A DNA stretch of 64,000 nucleotides from Crocodylus rhombifer. Lineage: Eukaryota > Chordata > Crocodylia > Crocodylidae. Positions 34,546 through 46,824 of this stretch are shown here, in pieces. The notes beneath the pieces were generated by a model. It made no database searches. It was not told the origin of the DNA and saw only the letters and a list, made by a program, of their open reading frames with translations. The stretch covers positions 62,001 to 126,000 of the forward strand of contig JAVSML010024247.1 in assembly GCA_038503035.1 (NCBI GenBank), written 5' to 3'. Position 1 is the first letter of the stretch, and the number at the start of each line of letters is the position of its first letter. Made by a program: the position numbers and the translations under genes.

Positions 34546-35700
34546 ATTATGGACATGTATACATGTGATGGACCTCTGCTCTGACATGTACTAATTAGCA
34601 TGCACTGGAGTAGACTTGATTAATTGAGTCTGCTTGAGAGTGCTAATTAGAGTGCTCCAACAGCCTCTGTGTCGCATGTATTCAGCACTCCCACATTTCA
34701 AAATGGAGGTGGGGGCACTTTAACTAAAGGTCATTGACAATGTCCCCCTGCCCCAGCAACAGGGAGCTTCTGGTCCCTGCTCCCCAACTGGGGGCAGGGG
34801 ACTTGAAAAGAGCTGCAGGGGTGGGGCAGGTCCCAGACCCCTGCCTTGATCCACTCGTGTGGCAGGTAGGCAGGGCACACCTGCAGCTCTTTCCAAACCT
34901 CACACCTTGATTTGCCCTATTGGGGCATGGGGCTGGGTGGGATCTTCCCCTGACCAGGACAGTTTCCAGTCCCCACTCTGTGATCACAGTTGAGGAGCTG
35001 GGTGGGGGAACAGGCTGGGTGAGGGAACAGGCCTGCTCCCCCACCTAGCTCCATAATCGCGGAGCTGGGCAGGGAAGAGGTTCTCCAGCCTCCACCAGCA
35101 GGGAGCTCCCAGTGCCCCGTGCTCCCCGTGCTCTCTGTGAGCACGGGGCCAGCAGTAGGAGATCCTTATCTCCTAGCCCAAACTCCACAGTCATGGGGCC
35201 AGTGCTGGGAGATCCTTCTCTCTCAGCCCAAGCTCCATGGTTACAGTGCTCAGGCTGGGAGATAAGGATCTCCCAGCCCCCTGTTCCCCAGTAGTGATAG
35301 TGAAGTGATCATTATCTTTCAGCCCCCACTCCCCAATTGCAATCTTGGAACGGGTGGCTTGGAGCAACCTGTTTTTGGGGCAGGGGAACATAGTCCTTGC
35401 CTAGGCTCCAGTGGCAGAGACTGCCCCGGCAGCAGGCAGCTCCTGGGGGCAGGGAACAATTTCCTTCCCACTGATAGCTGGCTGACGGGGAGCAGATTTG
35501 CTCCTGGTGAGGTGTCTACATAAGCGTTACTGCACAGTAAGTAATTGCAAGTAAATTTGATACTTGTATTTGCATGTAGCAAATTTGCTCGCAATTAGCA
35601 AGGTTTACTGTGCAGTAAGCATGTGTACTTGTAGACGCGCACACTTAATGTGCAGTAAACCATGCTACTACACAGTAAAGCGTGTCACGTAGATGCACCT
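34546..35700. mobile_element. Composite MITE-type region with GC-rich tandem core
   Basis: The left border resembles a transposon end (GGACATGTATACATGTGATG). The right border, 35510-35700, has inverted ends AGGTGTCTACATAAGCG / GTGTCACGTAGATGCACCT. Between them is a GC-rich block with repeated phrases (CAGCCCCCTGTTCCCC, CAGCCCCCACTCCCC, CCCAAGCTCCATGG). Part of it, 34770-34835, recurs inverted at about 48870-48930. Whether this is one 1.15-kb element or a small MITE beside another is not settled. Confidence 0.5.
35510..35700. mobile_element. MITE with AGGTG(CA)TCTAC ends
   Basis: The left end AGGTGTCTACATAAGCGTTA and the right end (reverse complement AGGTGCATCTACGTGACACG) are inverted repeats. 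The interior repeats ACTGCACAGTAA-type motifs in both orientations. It is related to the element at 23518-23748. Confidence 0.6.
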
Positions 35701-37608
35701 TTTGAGCCCAGCAATCTAGCCAAATCACTTCATGTTCCAGTTAAATAATTTCCAAAACAAAGTAAAAAATTATAGAAATAATTTTATTACATATTAAGAA
35801 GTACACCAGAGTCTTCTGTGGCCCACGGGAAAAAAGTATTTTTTTTCCACAATCCCAAAATGAAGGCTGCTTTAAAGAAATTCTAGTAAAATGACAACTA
35901 CTGTAGGGATGAAAATGATAACACTATCCAACTCCAGATTTTTGTTAAACTTTAGATATATTTTCTAAGGTTTTTTAAATAGACACAGAAAAACATCCGT
36001 TGAGAATCTGATATACAGATATAATCTTTGTTAGTCTAATTAAACACACAAACAGACAAGTGTTTACTTGAAAATTTGGCAACTTGGTAGTTATAAATAA
36101 TGATACTATCATTATTTATATAAAGCTACACATATACACGGTGCTTTCAAAACAACTGGGACACTAGGTCCTGCCCTGAAGAGGCTATGCTCTAAGAACA
36201 GGCAAAACTAGAACATGTGGCCACCATCCAGGGACAGAAGGGTGGGGAGACAGTCAGACGTTGTTGGTATGCTATAAATGCACACTGAGCACCTATGTTA
36301 AGAAACTAGGTGCTCAGGTGCTAGAAAATCAAGCACTTGAAGTCAGGAAATTCTAGAATTACAGTATGTGGGTGCATTATTAGATGAAATTTCAGGACCC
36401 TGATTAAAAGCTTGGGGGAGGAGGGGGATGATGCTCTCCAGTGCCACCAGACTTTTTAACATTCTAAAATGATATATTTTCCCATAGACCTTTTTCAGAC
36501 ATTGAGGAGGCATTTTGTCTGAAATTCAAAAAAATCAAGAGAATATTTTCTCTATCAAGTGAAAGCTGGCCTAAATGGAGAGCTTTTCTAAACCTGACAT
36601 ATAAAGGACAATTTTAATATAGCTGCTGATGAACCACAGTATTTCCAGAGTCTGAGGCAGTGAAGTCTGGGGACAGAAGGCAGAGAAGAGCCTCTTTTAT
36701 ATTCTGTAAGGACTGCATAGGTCTGCATTTAATTTTCCAAAAATATTTGTCATAAAAAGCAGAAGCTAAGCCATTAAAAGGAAGCAGGCTGTTTAAACAG
36801 TATTTCCTAAAAATCCTGCTCGAGGTCTCTCAGGATTTGTTTCATCTCATATGCTAAACAAAAGCAATCAGTAAAAGATGTACGTAGGTAATTAAAAGCT
36901 ACTGAGCAGTGTGACATAAACTCAATATAAGAAATCCATGGTCACTGAAGAGTTCACAGTTGGCACTACATCGTGTACTACGGTCCTTTGGAACTGGGGA
37001 CACTGAAAATAGAAAGCACAACCCTGTACCATTTGAGCTGAAGAAGGATCTTTGTATCCAGTACCAGCATGGGGTCAATGACACACAGTTCAGTAGTTCT
37101 GAGTCTGTTCAGTAAAAGGCACAGGAACAGCTTCACACTAACTAGTTCAGTGTGACGGCAACATACCCTATGGCAGGAAGGTAGGGAAGAGGAGAGAAGC
37201 AGAAGCATTGGTGAGTGCTTGAGTGATTTCAGGTTCCACTGACTAATACTAATAATGCCTGAAAACCTTTTGGATGTTCTACTACAGGGAGGCCAGCACA
37301 ACAGAAAACAGCTCTTCTGCACATGTAAGCAGTGCTATATAGTGCCATGGCATGTCATTAGCACAAGTCATTCTAAATCATCTAAGCTTCCAGAAAATGA
37401 CTGGGTTACTAGAAATGCTTTACACTTGGGATATTGATTGCTGGCTGAGCTCATGTCCATGAAACTGCTCCCTACTTTCATAGTTTGAAATCAGATTTTG
37501 GATGAATAAATGATAGACTGATGCCTGGAGAAATGAGAAGTAGGTTGTAAAAGGCATGAGGCTGGGAGGAAAAATAGCAACCCTGAGGCTATTGAGTTGA
37601 TTTCATTA
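35701..37608. other. Intergenic AT-rich sequence
   Basis: No gene, RNA or clear repeat is recognised. The open frames at 36899-37322 on the - strand lack any domain. Confidence 0.5.
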
Positions 37609-37915
37609 GGGCTAGGAACAGAAATTACACATAAAATGTATAAGTGATTAGAAGCTGGTTCAGATTTGTAACACAACAGAAGTTCAGTGTATATAAACTG
37701 CTTTCAAAATGGCCAAAACTGGTTTAAGATAAAGCTGGATAGATGTTATATCAGACTCAACTGATTTAGGTTAAATTGGTTTATTAAACTTCTGTTTCAG
37801 ATTCTCTCCAGATTCAAATTAACTCGTAGTGTACCAGGATGCTTTGCACCTCCTCTGTAGGGATGAAAATGATAGCCCTCTTTGTGGGATAGCCTTGGCC
37901 CAAGCTATCTAGAGG
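37609..37915. mobile_element. TIR transposon, GGCTAGGGACAGA family, copy 4 (truncated)
   Basis: It starts GGGCTAGGAACAGAAATTAC and follows copy 2 through TTCAGTGTATATAAACTGC and AGCCTTGGCCCAAGCT. It stops where a different element begins at about 37919. The right half is missing. Confidence 0.8.
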
Positions 37916-37918
37916 CAT

Positions 37919-38533
37919 GGTTTCACAGGGCTGTGCCAGATTCCTCCCACTGGGCACAGGCCCCCAGATCTGCATGCAGGATTACACCAGGGTGCCACTG
38001 TTGGCTGGGACTGGCGCTGGGTGCAGCCCGTGCTGAGCGCAGGGAAGCCTAGTGTTGCTGCTGGTCCCAGCTGGCAATGGCAGCATGCTGTTATCCCGTG
38101 CACAGATCCAGGAGCCTGTGCCCCCTGGGAGGAGTCTGGCACAGCTCCACAGCTCTCCTGGGGGGGGTGGGCTGCCGCTGCCAGCAAGTGATACCAGTAC
38201 TAGTTTAGTTTTGCTTCGAACAGTTTGAGGTGCAGTTTCCCAGAAGAAACTCCTGCACCTATCTCCCTGAAACTTGGCTGGCTTCATGGCCTGAGAAGGG
38301 GATACCACGCTTGCAAGTTTAATCTGAATCAGGCAAGAAATTACAAGTTATAGGCAGTTTTGTGATTCCTCATTATAACCTATGACCAAAACACCTAAAC
38401 ACCATCGACATTCCGAAACAGTTTCAGTTGAAACAAAACAGGACAATGATTTGAAATGCTGAAATGAAACACTGTCTCTCCCAAATACCGAATCAGAAAC
38501 CAAAATGAAATGCAGGCGTTTCACACAGCCCTA
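37919..38533. mobile_element. hAT-like element with CACACAGCCCTA end, 5'-truncated copy
   Basis: It ends GGCGTTTCACACAGCCCTA, the same terminus as the full element at 52674-53877. It shares with that element CTGAGGTGCAGTTTCCCAGAA-like and TCCCTGAAAC segments, and a GC-rich unit with GGGAGGAGTCTGGCACAGC. The left end has been lost or lies within copy 4 of the GGCTAGGGACAGA family, which it adjoins. Confidence 0.7.
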
Positions 38534-41500
38534 ACAGGATCGTGTTGGTGGCATGGCAGCAGTCAGATATTGGCACTGTCCCCATGTGTTTCAGCTGCCC
38601 TGGTTGCTTGACTGTGTTGTTACACACTAACAACAGCTTATCGTGCTGGGGTTTATTACTCCCAGGTGCCATGTTTACACATGCACCTAGGACCACAGCA
38701 TGCTGAGTCAGCTTGGAGCAGCCTCAGCTGGCAGAGGGCCCTGGGGGGTGGGGGAAGGTAAACCTGCAAGCCCAGGTCTTCTCTAACCCGACTGAATGTG
38801 CAGAAGTGAGTTTGGCTGGGGCAAAGAGTGTTTTAAGTGTGAGGCTAGATAACAGGTAGCCCCCACACTGAATCATCCTCATGCCTAAGCCAGCCAAGTC
38901 AGCGTCTATATGTGCTTTGCTGTACACAGAAAAAAAACCCTCCACAGCAGGGTAGTACTTGTATTTACAAGTGCTAACCTGCTTCAGAGTTTATTACTTT
39001 TTGTGGCCTAATAGGGCTGCACTCATAGAGACTGCAGAGCTAAATAGACAACTCAGCAGTAAATGTCCCACGTAGACACACTCACTGAGATGCAAGGAGA
39101 GAATAGGGCTAGAGAGAGAATGTCCTGCATACACAGAGGAGGGACCAGATAGTGATAGATTATGCAGTGTTTCTATTCCTAACAGAATTACATATGTCAC
39201 CAAGTTGGGTGACTGGACAGATTTTATGGAAAGCGAGATCATTTTATCATTCTCCTTACAAAGATCCTGCTCTATATCCAGTGAGATCATTATCAGTTTG
39301 GGCTGTGAGGTTCTATCCCTCTTCTCACATCTTCATGGCTCTGGTGAAATAACAAAAGGCTCAGCACTGAGTGTGGCACTACATGTTTTTTTCCTTTTGA
39401 TTTTTCTGATGATGCTTTGCAGAGAGACGTATCAGAACTGCACATGGTTACCTTGAACCACCTCAAAAGAGCATCCCCCATAGACAAGGCTTCACAAAAA
39501 CAGATTTTTCAGCTTCAAGCTTTATTTTCATGGGAAATGATGTTAATTCCCTCCTCACCCCTCCCAATCTAGGTCTTTTTGCTCATCCTTTTTTCTGCCC
39601 TGGCCAGTCACATTGCTCCCACCTTCCACAGAGCACTTTCCACAGGAGTAGATGGAAGGGACAGCTGATATAGTTGTCACAGCTGAGGTCCTCACTTTCA
39701 TAATGGGTAGAAAGTTGTATTGATGTACAGAGCTGAGGTAGCACAATCCCATTACTCTACAATATTATGTGTTATGCTTGTCAACACAATTTGAGCTAAA
39801 ATCAAAGAATACTGACCTTGACATGGAGGTCTTTTCATACCAACTGGACTTTGCAAGGAGGCCCTTTGGGAACAATTGTGAGAAGTTTCTGTCAGTCTTG
39901 TTGCATGGAAAGTCTGCTGCAGTCTTGGCTGGTACTTGCTGCAGCAATGAACAGAAGAATATTCTTCTTTTTAGTTCATAAAATGCCATCTGTTTTCTGC
40001 AGGCAGGCAGCGGGGTAGATGAGTAGATAATAGGGGACATGAGTAGATATCAGGGCACATTGGCTTTCATTGCAAAACTGAAAGACTGTGTTGGCAACTG
40101 ATGAACATCAGTCACACTCTTTCTTCGTAAGTCCTCCACAAGTGGCGTGGAGAAACTGCGTGAATTCTGTGCATATAGCGACTCAGCAATAAGGATGTCT
40201 ATTACTCCTGAAGTCAAGAGAGGAATAAATCCTGGCTCATTCCAAAGCCAATTTCATATCCCACCTCATTTCACCAAGTGCATTATGATGGGAGATTTGT
40301 ATACAACTGAATAAGTCATAATCTCAAAGTCTATTGTCTGAGCATGTAAATAATAGTCTGAGTTATTAGCTTGAGGCAGATTCCATTTAAGTGAGACCAG
40401 TTGCTATTGTCATGAACCCGTTGATCTTGTAAAATATTTACCTCAGTAAAGTGAAACAAAATTCATTCTAATTCTTAATTTCCCATACTTAAAGGGACAC
40501 ACTTAAAAATATTTCATACATTGTTTCATTTTTGGCCTTCCTCCATTGTTTGCAGGAATGGGCTCTTTAAAAGAGTGAAAATAATTTTCCTTTCCCATCG
40601 GTGTGTTTTCCTTCTGCATTTCCAGGTTCTTATTATTTTTCTTTTTTCTTCCTTTGCATTTCTGGAATGCTAGAAAGTACGAAAATGGCTTGCAGGGCAA
40701 CAGTGATTATCCAAAGATCTTGTAGGTATTCTTCTTCAACACAAGAGCAGAGAACACTTTAATCTGAGATTTTCAGTTCAGCAGCGCTTTATAAGGAGGG
40801 ACCTACTCAAACAGCAATTTCACGATTTTCATGGAAACTGCAAAAAATGGTGGTTTCTATGAACATCATGAAAAATGGTGGTTTCTGTGATTTTGCATGG
40901 AATCACTGGGAAAAATAAGAAAAAACTTACTAAAAATAAAATGTTGGCATCCCAGTGGGAGCCAGCAGCCATTGTGGTCCAGCCTCATGGCCCGCTAGGG
41001 GCAGGGAAGCCACCGACAGGAGGGGGAGCAGCCAAGATAATGTCTTCTCCCTCCACCACAGATTTGCTGAGAGAGCTGTGGTCCTACCCCTCTTTGCCAA
41101 TCAGTGATAAGGGCCAGGGCCTCTTAACCAATCAGCTGGTGGGGGGGTCAATAAGCCCACAAAATTGCTACCTTGATTTGGGTAGATTGCCATTTATAGC
41201 CAAATTTCAAGTCTTTCCAAAAAGGTGCTATATCTTATCCAATGCACCAGATGCACTCATAGCAAATGTGGGTGATACTAAACAGAAACTATACACCAGG
41301 ATGGACCTATAGAAAAAAAAGGACAGCGGCGCACATACACTATTATAAGCACATTTCTTACAGAAAAACCACACCTTCTCTGACCTCACTATCCTCATGC
41401 TTAAGGGAAATCTACCTGACACCTTTAAAAGGTAAACATGAGAACAAAAGTTTGTACATTAGCTGGATACTAAAACCCTAGGACTAAACATCGATATTGG

Positions 41501-41860
41501 TTTTATGGCACCTTATAACATACATGATTTCTGAATTCTTCCCATATATGATAATGGCCCTCTTCCCTTTTGATAGGCCTTTCTCTCCCAGTAATCATCT
41601 TCTCTTTTGCTAATTGTTTGACTGCTACCCCTAGGCATTTCTCTCCCCTTACATTTCACAGCCCTACAAAAATGGTTTTCTACTATCACTGGCTTGCTTT
41701 TCCCCTCAGACCTAAAGAAGAATGTCTTGCATTCAAAAGCTTGTCTAACTCCATCCCAACTATGCAGTTGGTCCATTAAAAGATATAACCCAAGAAATCT
41801 TTGCTTCTCTAAAGTATGATGTTATTTTAGGTACCTCATTCTTTGCATACCTGGTATTAG
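38534..41860. other. Intergenic sequence with scattered MITE debris
   Basis: No gene is recognised. MITE-like termini occur (TTTACACATGCACCTAGG near 38675, TCCCACGTAGACACAC near 39066). A short direct repeat AAAAATGGTGGTTTCT occurs twice at about 40840-40890. The 145-codon open frame at 40875-41312 crosses what looks like repeat DNA and has no domain. Confidence 0.45.
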
Positions 41861-41932
41861 ACATGAGGGTGTGGCGTGGATGCTTTAATTAGAGTGGCTC
41901 TGAGAGCTGCTTTAATTAAAGTGTCCACAGCA

Positions 41933-42043
41933 TCTCACGTATCAGCATCTCCACGGTTCAAAATGGCAGTGGGGCAGTTTAACTAGCTTTAGTTAAAATG
42001 CCCCCACCGCCATTTTGAAGTGCAGGGATGCTGATACACGAGA
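41933..42043. repeat. Long inverted repeat (about 50-base arms), MITE core
   Basis: The left arm runs TCTCACGTATCAGCATC and then GGTTCAAAATGGCAGTGGGG. The right arm runs CCCCCACCGCCATTTTGAAG and then GATGCTGATACACGAGA. They meet at AACTAGCTTTAGTT. Flanking TTTAATTA-rich sequence and TGTCTACAGGCATG to the right suggest a MITE whose outer ends I cannot fix. A related half (TTCAAAATGGAGGTGGGGGC) is present at 34696-34717. Confidence 0.8.
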
Positions 42044-42884
42044 CACGGAGACTGGCCGGAGTGCTGCAGCAAATTCAGTTAATCAGGTCTGTTTCGATAC
42101 ATTGTAATTATAGTACCTTGGAGCAGTATCCCAGCATGTCTACAGGCATGAGAGAAATTGTGTTTTAGATGTGATGAACTTACAAATTCCTAAATGAAAT
42201 CAAGGGAAGTTACCATTATTTAGCACCTCAGTGACTACATGCCCCACGTTGGGCATTCAAACCTCAGACACCCAAATACTGGAACAAAATATTATTAAAA
42301 TGTAACTTAAGGGAGATTGTTTTGCCTGTCAAAATAATAAAATATGGAAAAGCACAACTGGAGTTTTCTCATCGTCAGCAAGCACAAGTAAATATCAATA
42401 GGCTAAAGCTGCAGCAGAGGATATTTAAAGTTAAGCAATAGGAAAAAGCTCCCCCCAACCTGAAGGCACCAGAAATTTGCCACTGATTTCAAAGGAGCTT
42501 GAATTTCACCTGTTACTTTAAGTCAATGGAAAATTCCCATTGATTTCAATAAGATCATGATTTCACCCAATAAGAACAATTAAGACAAATGAAAAAAACT
42601 ATCAAGGGAGATGATGGAATTGTTGTCAATAGCCAGTACTGGGAATACCCTCGGGCTAATAAAATGTATCCTGGCATGCAACAAGGCTGGATTAAATGCC
42701 TTACATCAACAGAGGTCATCTTCAAATTGTATTATTTTCTAAATAAAAAATCAAGACTTCAGTGACAGTAAAGATCCACTGCAGTACCCATGTCCATAAA
42801 TAAATGTTCTTAATTGTCTTTGGGACCCAACATCAATAGCTGCTTTGGTATATGTAAAACCAAAGACAGAAGTCACTGTTTCCC

Positions 42885-43167
42885 CGAGCACCGCCAGGAG
42901 TGACCAGGAATAACAGTCACAAGCTGGCAGAGGGTAGGGTTTAGGTTAGATATCAGGAGGCGCTACTTCACTGTCAGGGCGGCTAGGGTCTGGAACCAAC
43001 TTCCAAGAGAAGTGGTGCAGGCTCCTACCCTGGGGGTGTTTAAGAGGAGGCTAGATGAACATCTTGCTGGGTCATTTGACCCCAGTACTCTTTCCTGCCA
43101 TGGCAGGGGGTCGGACTAGATGATCTACTCAGGTCCCTTCCGACCCTAGAAACTATGAAACTATGAA
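42885..43167 (+). mobile_element. CR1 LINE, 5'-truncated, well-preserved 3' end
   Basis: Characteristic CR1 3' sequence: GGTTTAGGTTAGATATCAGG, GGTCTGGAACCAACTTCC, GGAGGCTAGATGAACATC, GGTCGGACTAGATGATCTAC and GGTCCCTTCCGACCCTAG. It ends in the short tandem AAACTATGAAACTATGAA. This is the youngest-looking CR1 in the window. The octamer variant suggests a crocodilian rather than bird or turtle source. Confidence 0.92.
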
Positions 43168-43430
43168 GATGGAATTCTCTGCTCTCTTTAGTGAGGAGAC
43201 AAAGAAAAGACAGTTTGGGACAGCTCTGTTAAATCAAGAATAACTAGAGTTGGTTGAAAAATTTCCAACAGAACTGTTTTCTCTCAGAAAATGTCAGTTC
43301 ATGAAAATCACAGCAAATGATGGGGACATGAAATAGGAAATGGAGTAAAGAACAGGCCAGAAGCCCTATTAGGTGCAAAGGTGGTGTAAAAATGCTTGAT
43401 TACAAATATTACAGCGTGAGGAACAGTAAG

Positions 43431-43555
43431 TGTTAAGGAAAGGCTGGAGCAACTGGGATTATTTAGTCTAAGGAAAAGAAGACCAAACGGGAATATAGTA
43501 GCAGCCTTCAAAAAAAAATAAAAAGGTTTGTTGTACAGAAAGATCCATTGACACA
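43431..43555 (+). mobile_element. CR1 LINE fragment (3' coding-end region)
   Basis: AAGGAAAGGCTGGAGCAACTGG, GATTATTTAGTCTAAGGAAA and ATATAGTAGCAGCCTTCAAA (each quoted in part) match the CR1 segment just upstream of its 3' UTR (GGGATTGTTTAGTCTAGAAA..AGCAGCCTTCAAATA). It is degraded, with an A-rich insertion. Confidence 0.8.
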
Positions 43556-45615
43556 TGCAGGTATGATTAGATCTAATGTCTGATCTATATTACTACGCCT
43601 GGTGCCCTGCCACACATGACTGTGGGATTATGCATTCGATCCAATCGCATCTTATTGCCAGTGTAGAGGGAGCCCAATCCTGATTTGTGATTGTTCCATG
43701 CTTTCTTGACATTGGTAATACTATGTTAAGACACATGTCATTTACAGGAAACATTCTCCAGTATGTACAAAACCATCTCCCCTTTCCCACCCAATTAAAA
43801 CAATTTGGTCACCTTATCCTGTCTATTTTCCTCTCTCACCCTCCTTATCCAATATTCCTCATACTCATCCCAGGTTCATCCAGTCTATCCTCATCATCCA
43901 ACATCCTTTCCCTTGCCCAGATCAACCAACTGCCTCTCCACTTTGTTCCACGTAGGCACTCCAGGTAACTCACCTTATGAACTCCTCCTTGCTCTCTCTG
44001 GTATTCAGTCCTCTCCCTTAGCATGGGTCCACCTGATTCCCCACCCCTCCTTTGTCTGTGTATCTGCTTTGGTGTTCAAGTAAAGCAAAAATAACGAGCA
44101 AGGAGGAACTGATTTGTTACTTGTAGTACACATAGATGTTTGAATACATTCCCTAAATTGTATAATCGGGGTCCTTAAAACAGATGTTCAACTGAACCAA
44201 TGTGCTGTCATAATTCTAAGACAAAGGCAAAACAAGTTCTGTTGAAACAGGTATAATGTACGTTAACTGGATACTAAAAATGAAGGACTAACCATTGATA
44301 TTGGTTTTATGACACCTTATAACCTACATGACTTCTGAAATCTTCCCACAGATGAAAGGTGATAATGGCTCTCTTCCCTTTTGATATCCTAAAAACTGAT
44401 ATCTGGTGTAAGAATATTATAGCATGCATGCAGGGGAAAAAAAGAGGCCAGGAAAATAAACCTGTGAAAAGCTGCTAATCCAAGTGCCACGTGAGACAGT
44501 TATCTAGCCCATTGTCATGATTTTTAAATAGCTCCATGCCTTGTTTCTATTAATGACACTGGATAGGATGTACAGAATGCATTAGCAAAGACAGGATGTA
44601 TGAGAGGGCTCTCCACGACTGATGTAACCTTCACAGCTCTTCAGGAGAGATCTGTAATGGCATATCATTTGGGAAAACACTGCATTATGTATGGTCTCCC
44701 AGGCCCCAGAAGGCATCAATAAACACTGAAAATGCAGTCAAACAGAATGAATTCATTATCCTAATTATTTCCCTTCCCTTCTGTCACTTCCCCAATCCAG
44801 TGAGTTATTCAGACATATACCAGAAAGGTTTATTTCTCATCCTTAATTCCAGAGAAAACTCCTGAACTGAGGAGAACTAGAGCTAAACTAGGATGGGCAG
44901 GAGATGGTGTTAGGTTCAGGGCTGGGTTGATAAAAGAGGCGCAAGGCAATGTGGAATGGGGGAAAATGTCAGGCACAGTCTGATGACTATGAGAGAAAGT
45001 GGCTGATTGGCTAAGGGATAGGTTAGGGTGAAGGAAAGTCAGGTACAGTGCAGTGCACTGTAATCTGAAGAGGAAGGGGAAAGTCTAATGCAAAGAACAG
45101 GCCAGGGAGCAAAGGGAAAAAGCCATTCAAAATATATTTTGGTACAAAGTAAAGCACAGGGAATAGTCCAATGAAGGCAAAGGGAAATGGGGAGCTTGGG
45201 ACAGGGCCAGGGCCTCTGAGAAGGGGATAAAGCCTGGAAGATACATAGGAGAGGGGAAGATAAAACTCTTGGTGTGAGGCATATAATGGGTTGGGCAGGA
45301 AAAGCCTGACACTATTGTTCAGAGGACGTGAAACAGAGTAGCAGCCTGCTAATTAATGCCATTTACTGTAAATGCGTGAACTCCTGTTTTCTTCTGCACA
45401 CAGCATAGAAAAATAGTTAATCAAATGCATGCTGACTGTAGAAAATGTCTGTGGAGCTGCTTTTGGCAGGGGTTATATTGCTCTGAACTGGGGGAGGGGG
45501 AGGGGTTGGAGAGACTTCCTCCAGTTTACCCAGCTGCTGTCAAGGCTACAGCTGAAGAGCAGGTCCAGCAGGTGTTTCTGTTCCCTTTACAGTTCAAGTG
45601 CAATCATTCCTGTGC
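43556..45615. other. Intergenic sequence, no gene recognised
   Basis: It contains a pyrimidine-rich stretch at 43770-44080 that may be old LINE sequence. TTAACTGGATACTAAAA, ATTGATATTGGTTTTATG and GACACCTTATAAC near 44270-44325 repeat the block at about 41460-41525, so a second unnamed dispersed repeat exists. Confidence 0.45.
44265..44390 (+). repeat. Dispersed repeat shared with 41457-41580
   Basis: The ordered phrases AGCTGGATACTAAAAC / AACTGGATACTAAAAA, GGACTAAACATCGATATTGG / GGACTAACCATTGATATTGG, TATGGCACCTTATAAC / TATGACACCTTATAAC and GATAATGGCCCTCTTCCC / GATAATGGCTCTCTTCCC occur in both places. The family is unknown. Confidence 0.75.
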
Positions 45616-45617
45616 AG

Positions 45618-45780
45618 CCTGAGTGGATCCAGGAATTAATAAAAGGTGGTGTGGCACACTGCCCCTCAGACCATGGGTGTGTGGAGTGGCCGGAGCCTAA
45701 AGGTCAGCAGAGGATACTAGGAAGCAGGGCAGGGGGCTGGAGGGGACCTGTTCCCAGCTGACCTATGAAGGGGACAGGCA
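45618..45780. mobile_element. hAT-like fragment, GTGGATCCAGG family
   Basis: CCTGAGTGGATCCAGGAATTAATAAAAGG matches (over its first 20 bases) the terminus of the 55812 element (CAGGGGTGGATCCAGGATTT), followed by a similar GGTGTGGC stretch. No right end is found. Confidence 0.5.
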
Positions 45781-46824
45781 GAGCTGCTCCTGCCCCACTG
45801 CAGCCAGAGCTGTGGGGAGCTGGGACTGACTGGGACAATGGCAGTGACAGATTCTTTCTTCCATTGCCTGTGTATCAATGCATAGGCCTGTGCGGCATGA
45901 GCTATGGGTGACAAACAGTGCTATAACTTGAATTAAACATATCATCCAAAGCATAACCAAATTGTAGGGAAAATGTGGATGTCAGGCTTGCCCTTTTTCA
46001 GGGAAAAGCTGCAGAAATATGACTGAAGAGCAAGCTAAGGGCCTATATCCAAGATATTCTGGATTACAATTGCACCCTAAACCATTAATAACTAAGGTAA
46101 CCAAATGTATGAATTATTTTGCTATAACGTTAGCAAAAAATACATGTTCAAATGATTATAGACACAAAGGCAGCCTTGAGGATGGAAAGTGCAGAGTAGT
46201 CTTGTCAGACCACAGGCACAGTTAGTAAATAACTTACCAAAAGCCACAAGGCAAGCCATAGCAGAAGGACAGATTTCTTATTTTCTTTATCTCAAAAATA
46301 TAACTTTTAATTGATTAACACAATCTTGATTAAAGCAAAGATTACTAGATAATTAAAAGACTGGGGTCAGACTCCTAAATATAAGGAACCTTAGCTAAGT
46401 TGATTCCTTGACCCCTTTTCCAGAGCCATTAAAATCTGGTTCCATCCAGTTTCAAAAGTTCCAGTAAAACAAAGAAATGTAAGTAAAACCACTCAGAGAT
46501 CAACTATTAGCATGTCAAATCAACCAGCTATAAATATTGGGCCTGGAACAAGCAACAAATTGGACCTTTACCAAAGCTAAGCGGAAAAAACAACCCAGGA
46601 AGAGTCTCCAGGAAAGCTGATAGACCTGGCCAACAAATCTGTTCTTCCTGAATCAAAGGCTACATAAGCATTGTCTTTATTAGTACCAATAAGACTTTGC
46701 TATTACATATCCTAATACTGTTTTCAAGTTGTTACTGGAACAGTCTCATTGATCAATTAATCTCACTCTTAACCACAAATCCAATCAAAAGGTAACACCT
46801 GCTCCCTGCTGCCCCCTTATCCCA
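45781..46824. other. Intergenic sequence, nothing recognised
   Basis: AT-rich with no gene or repeat call. It ends at the left border of the transposon at 46825. Confidence 0.45.

Noticed and set aside
40875..41312. 145-codon + strand open frame
   Set aside because: No domain, no splice or promoter context, and the sequence looks like intergenic repeat DNA. I could not exclude a lineage-specific gene but see no support.
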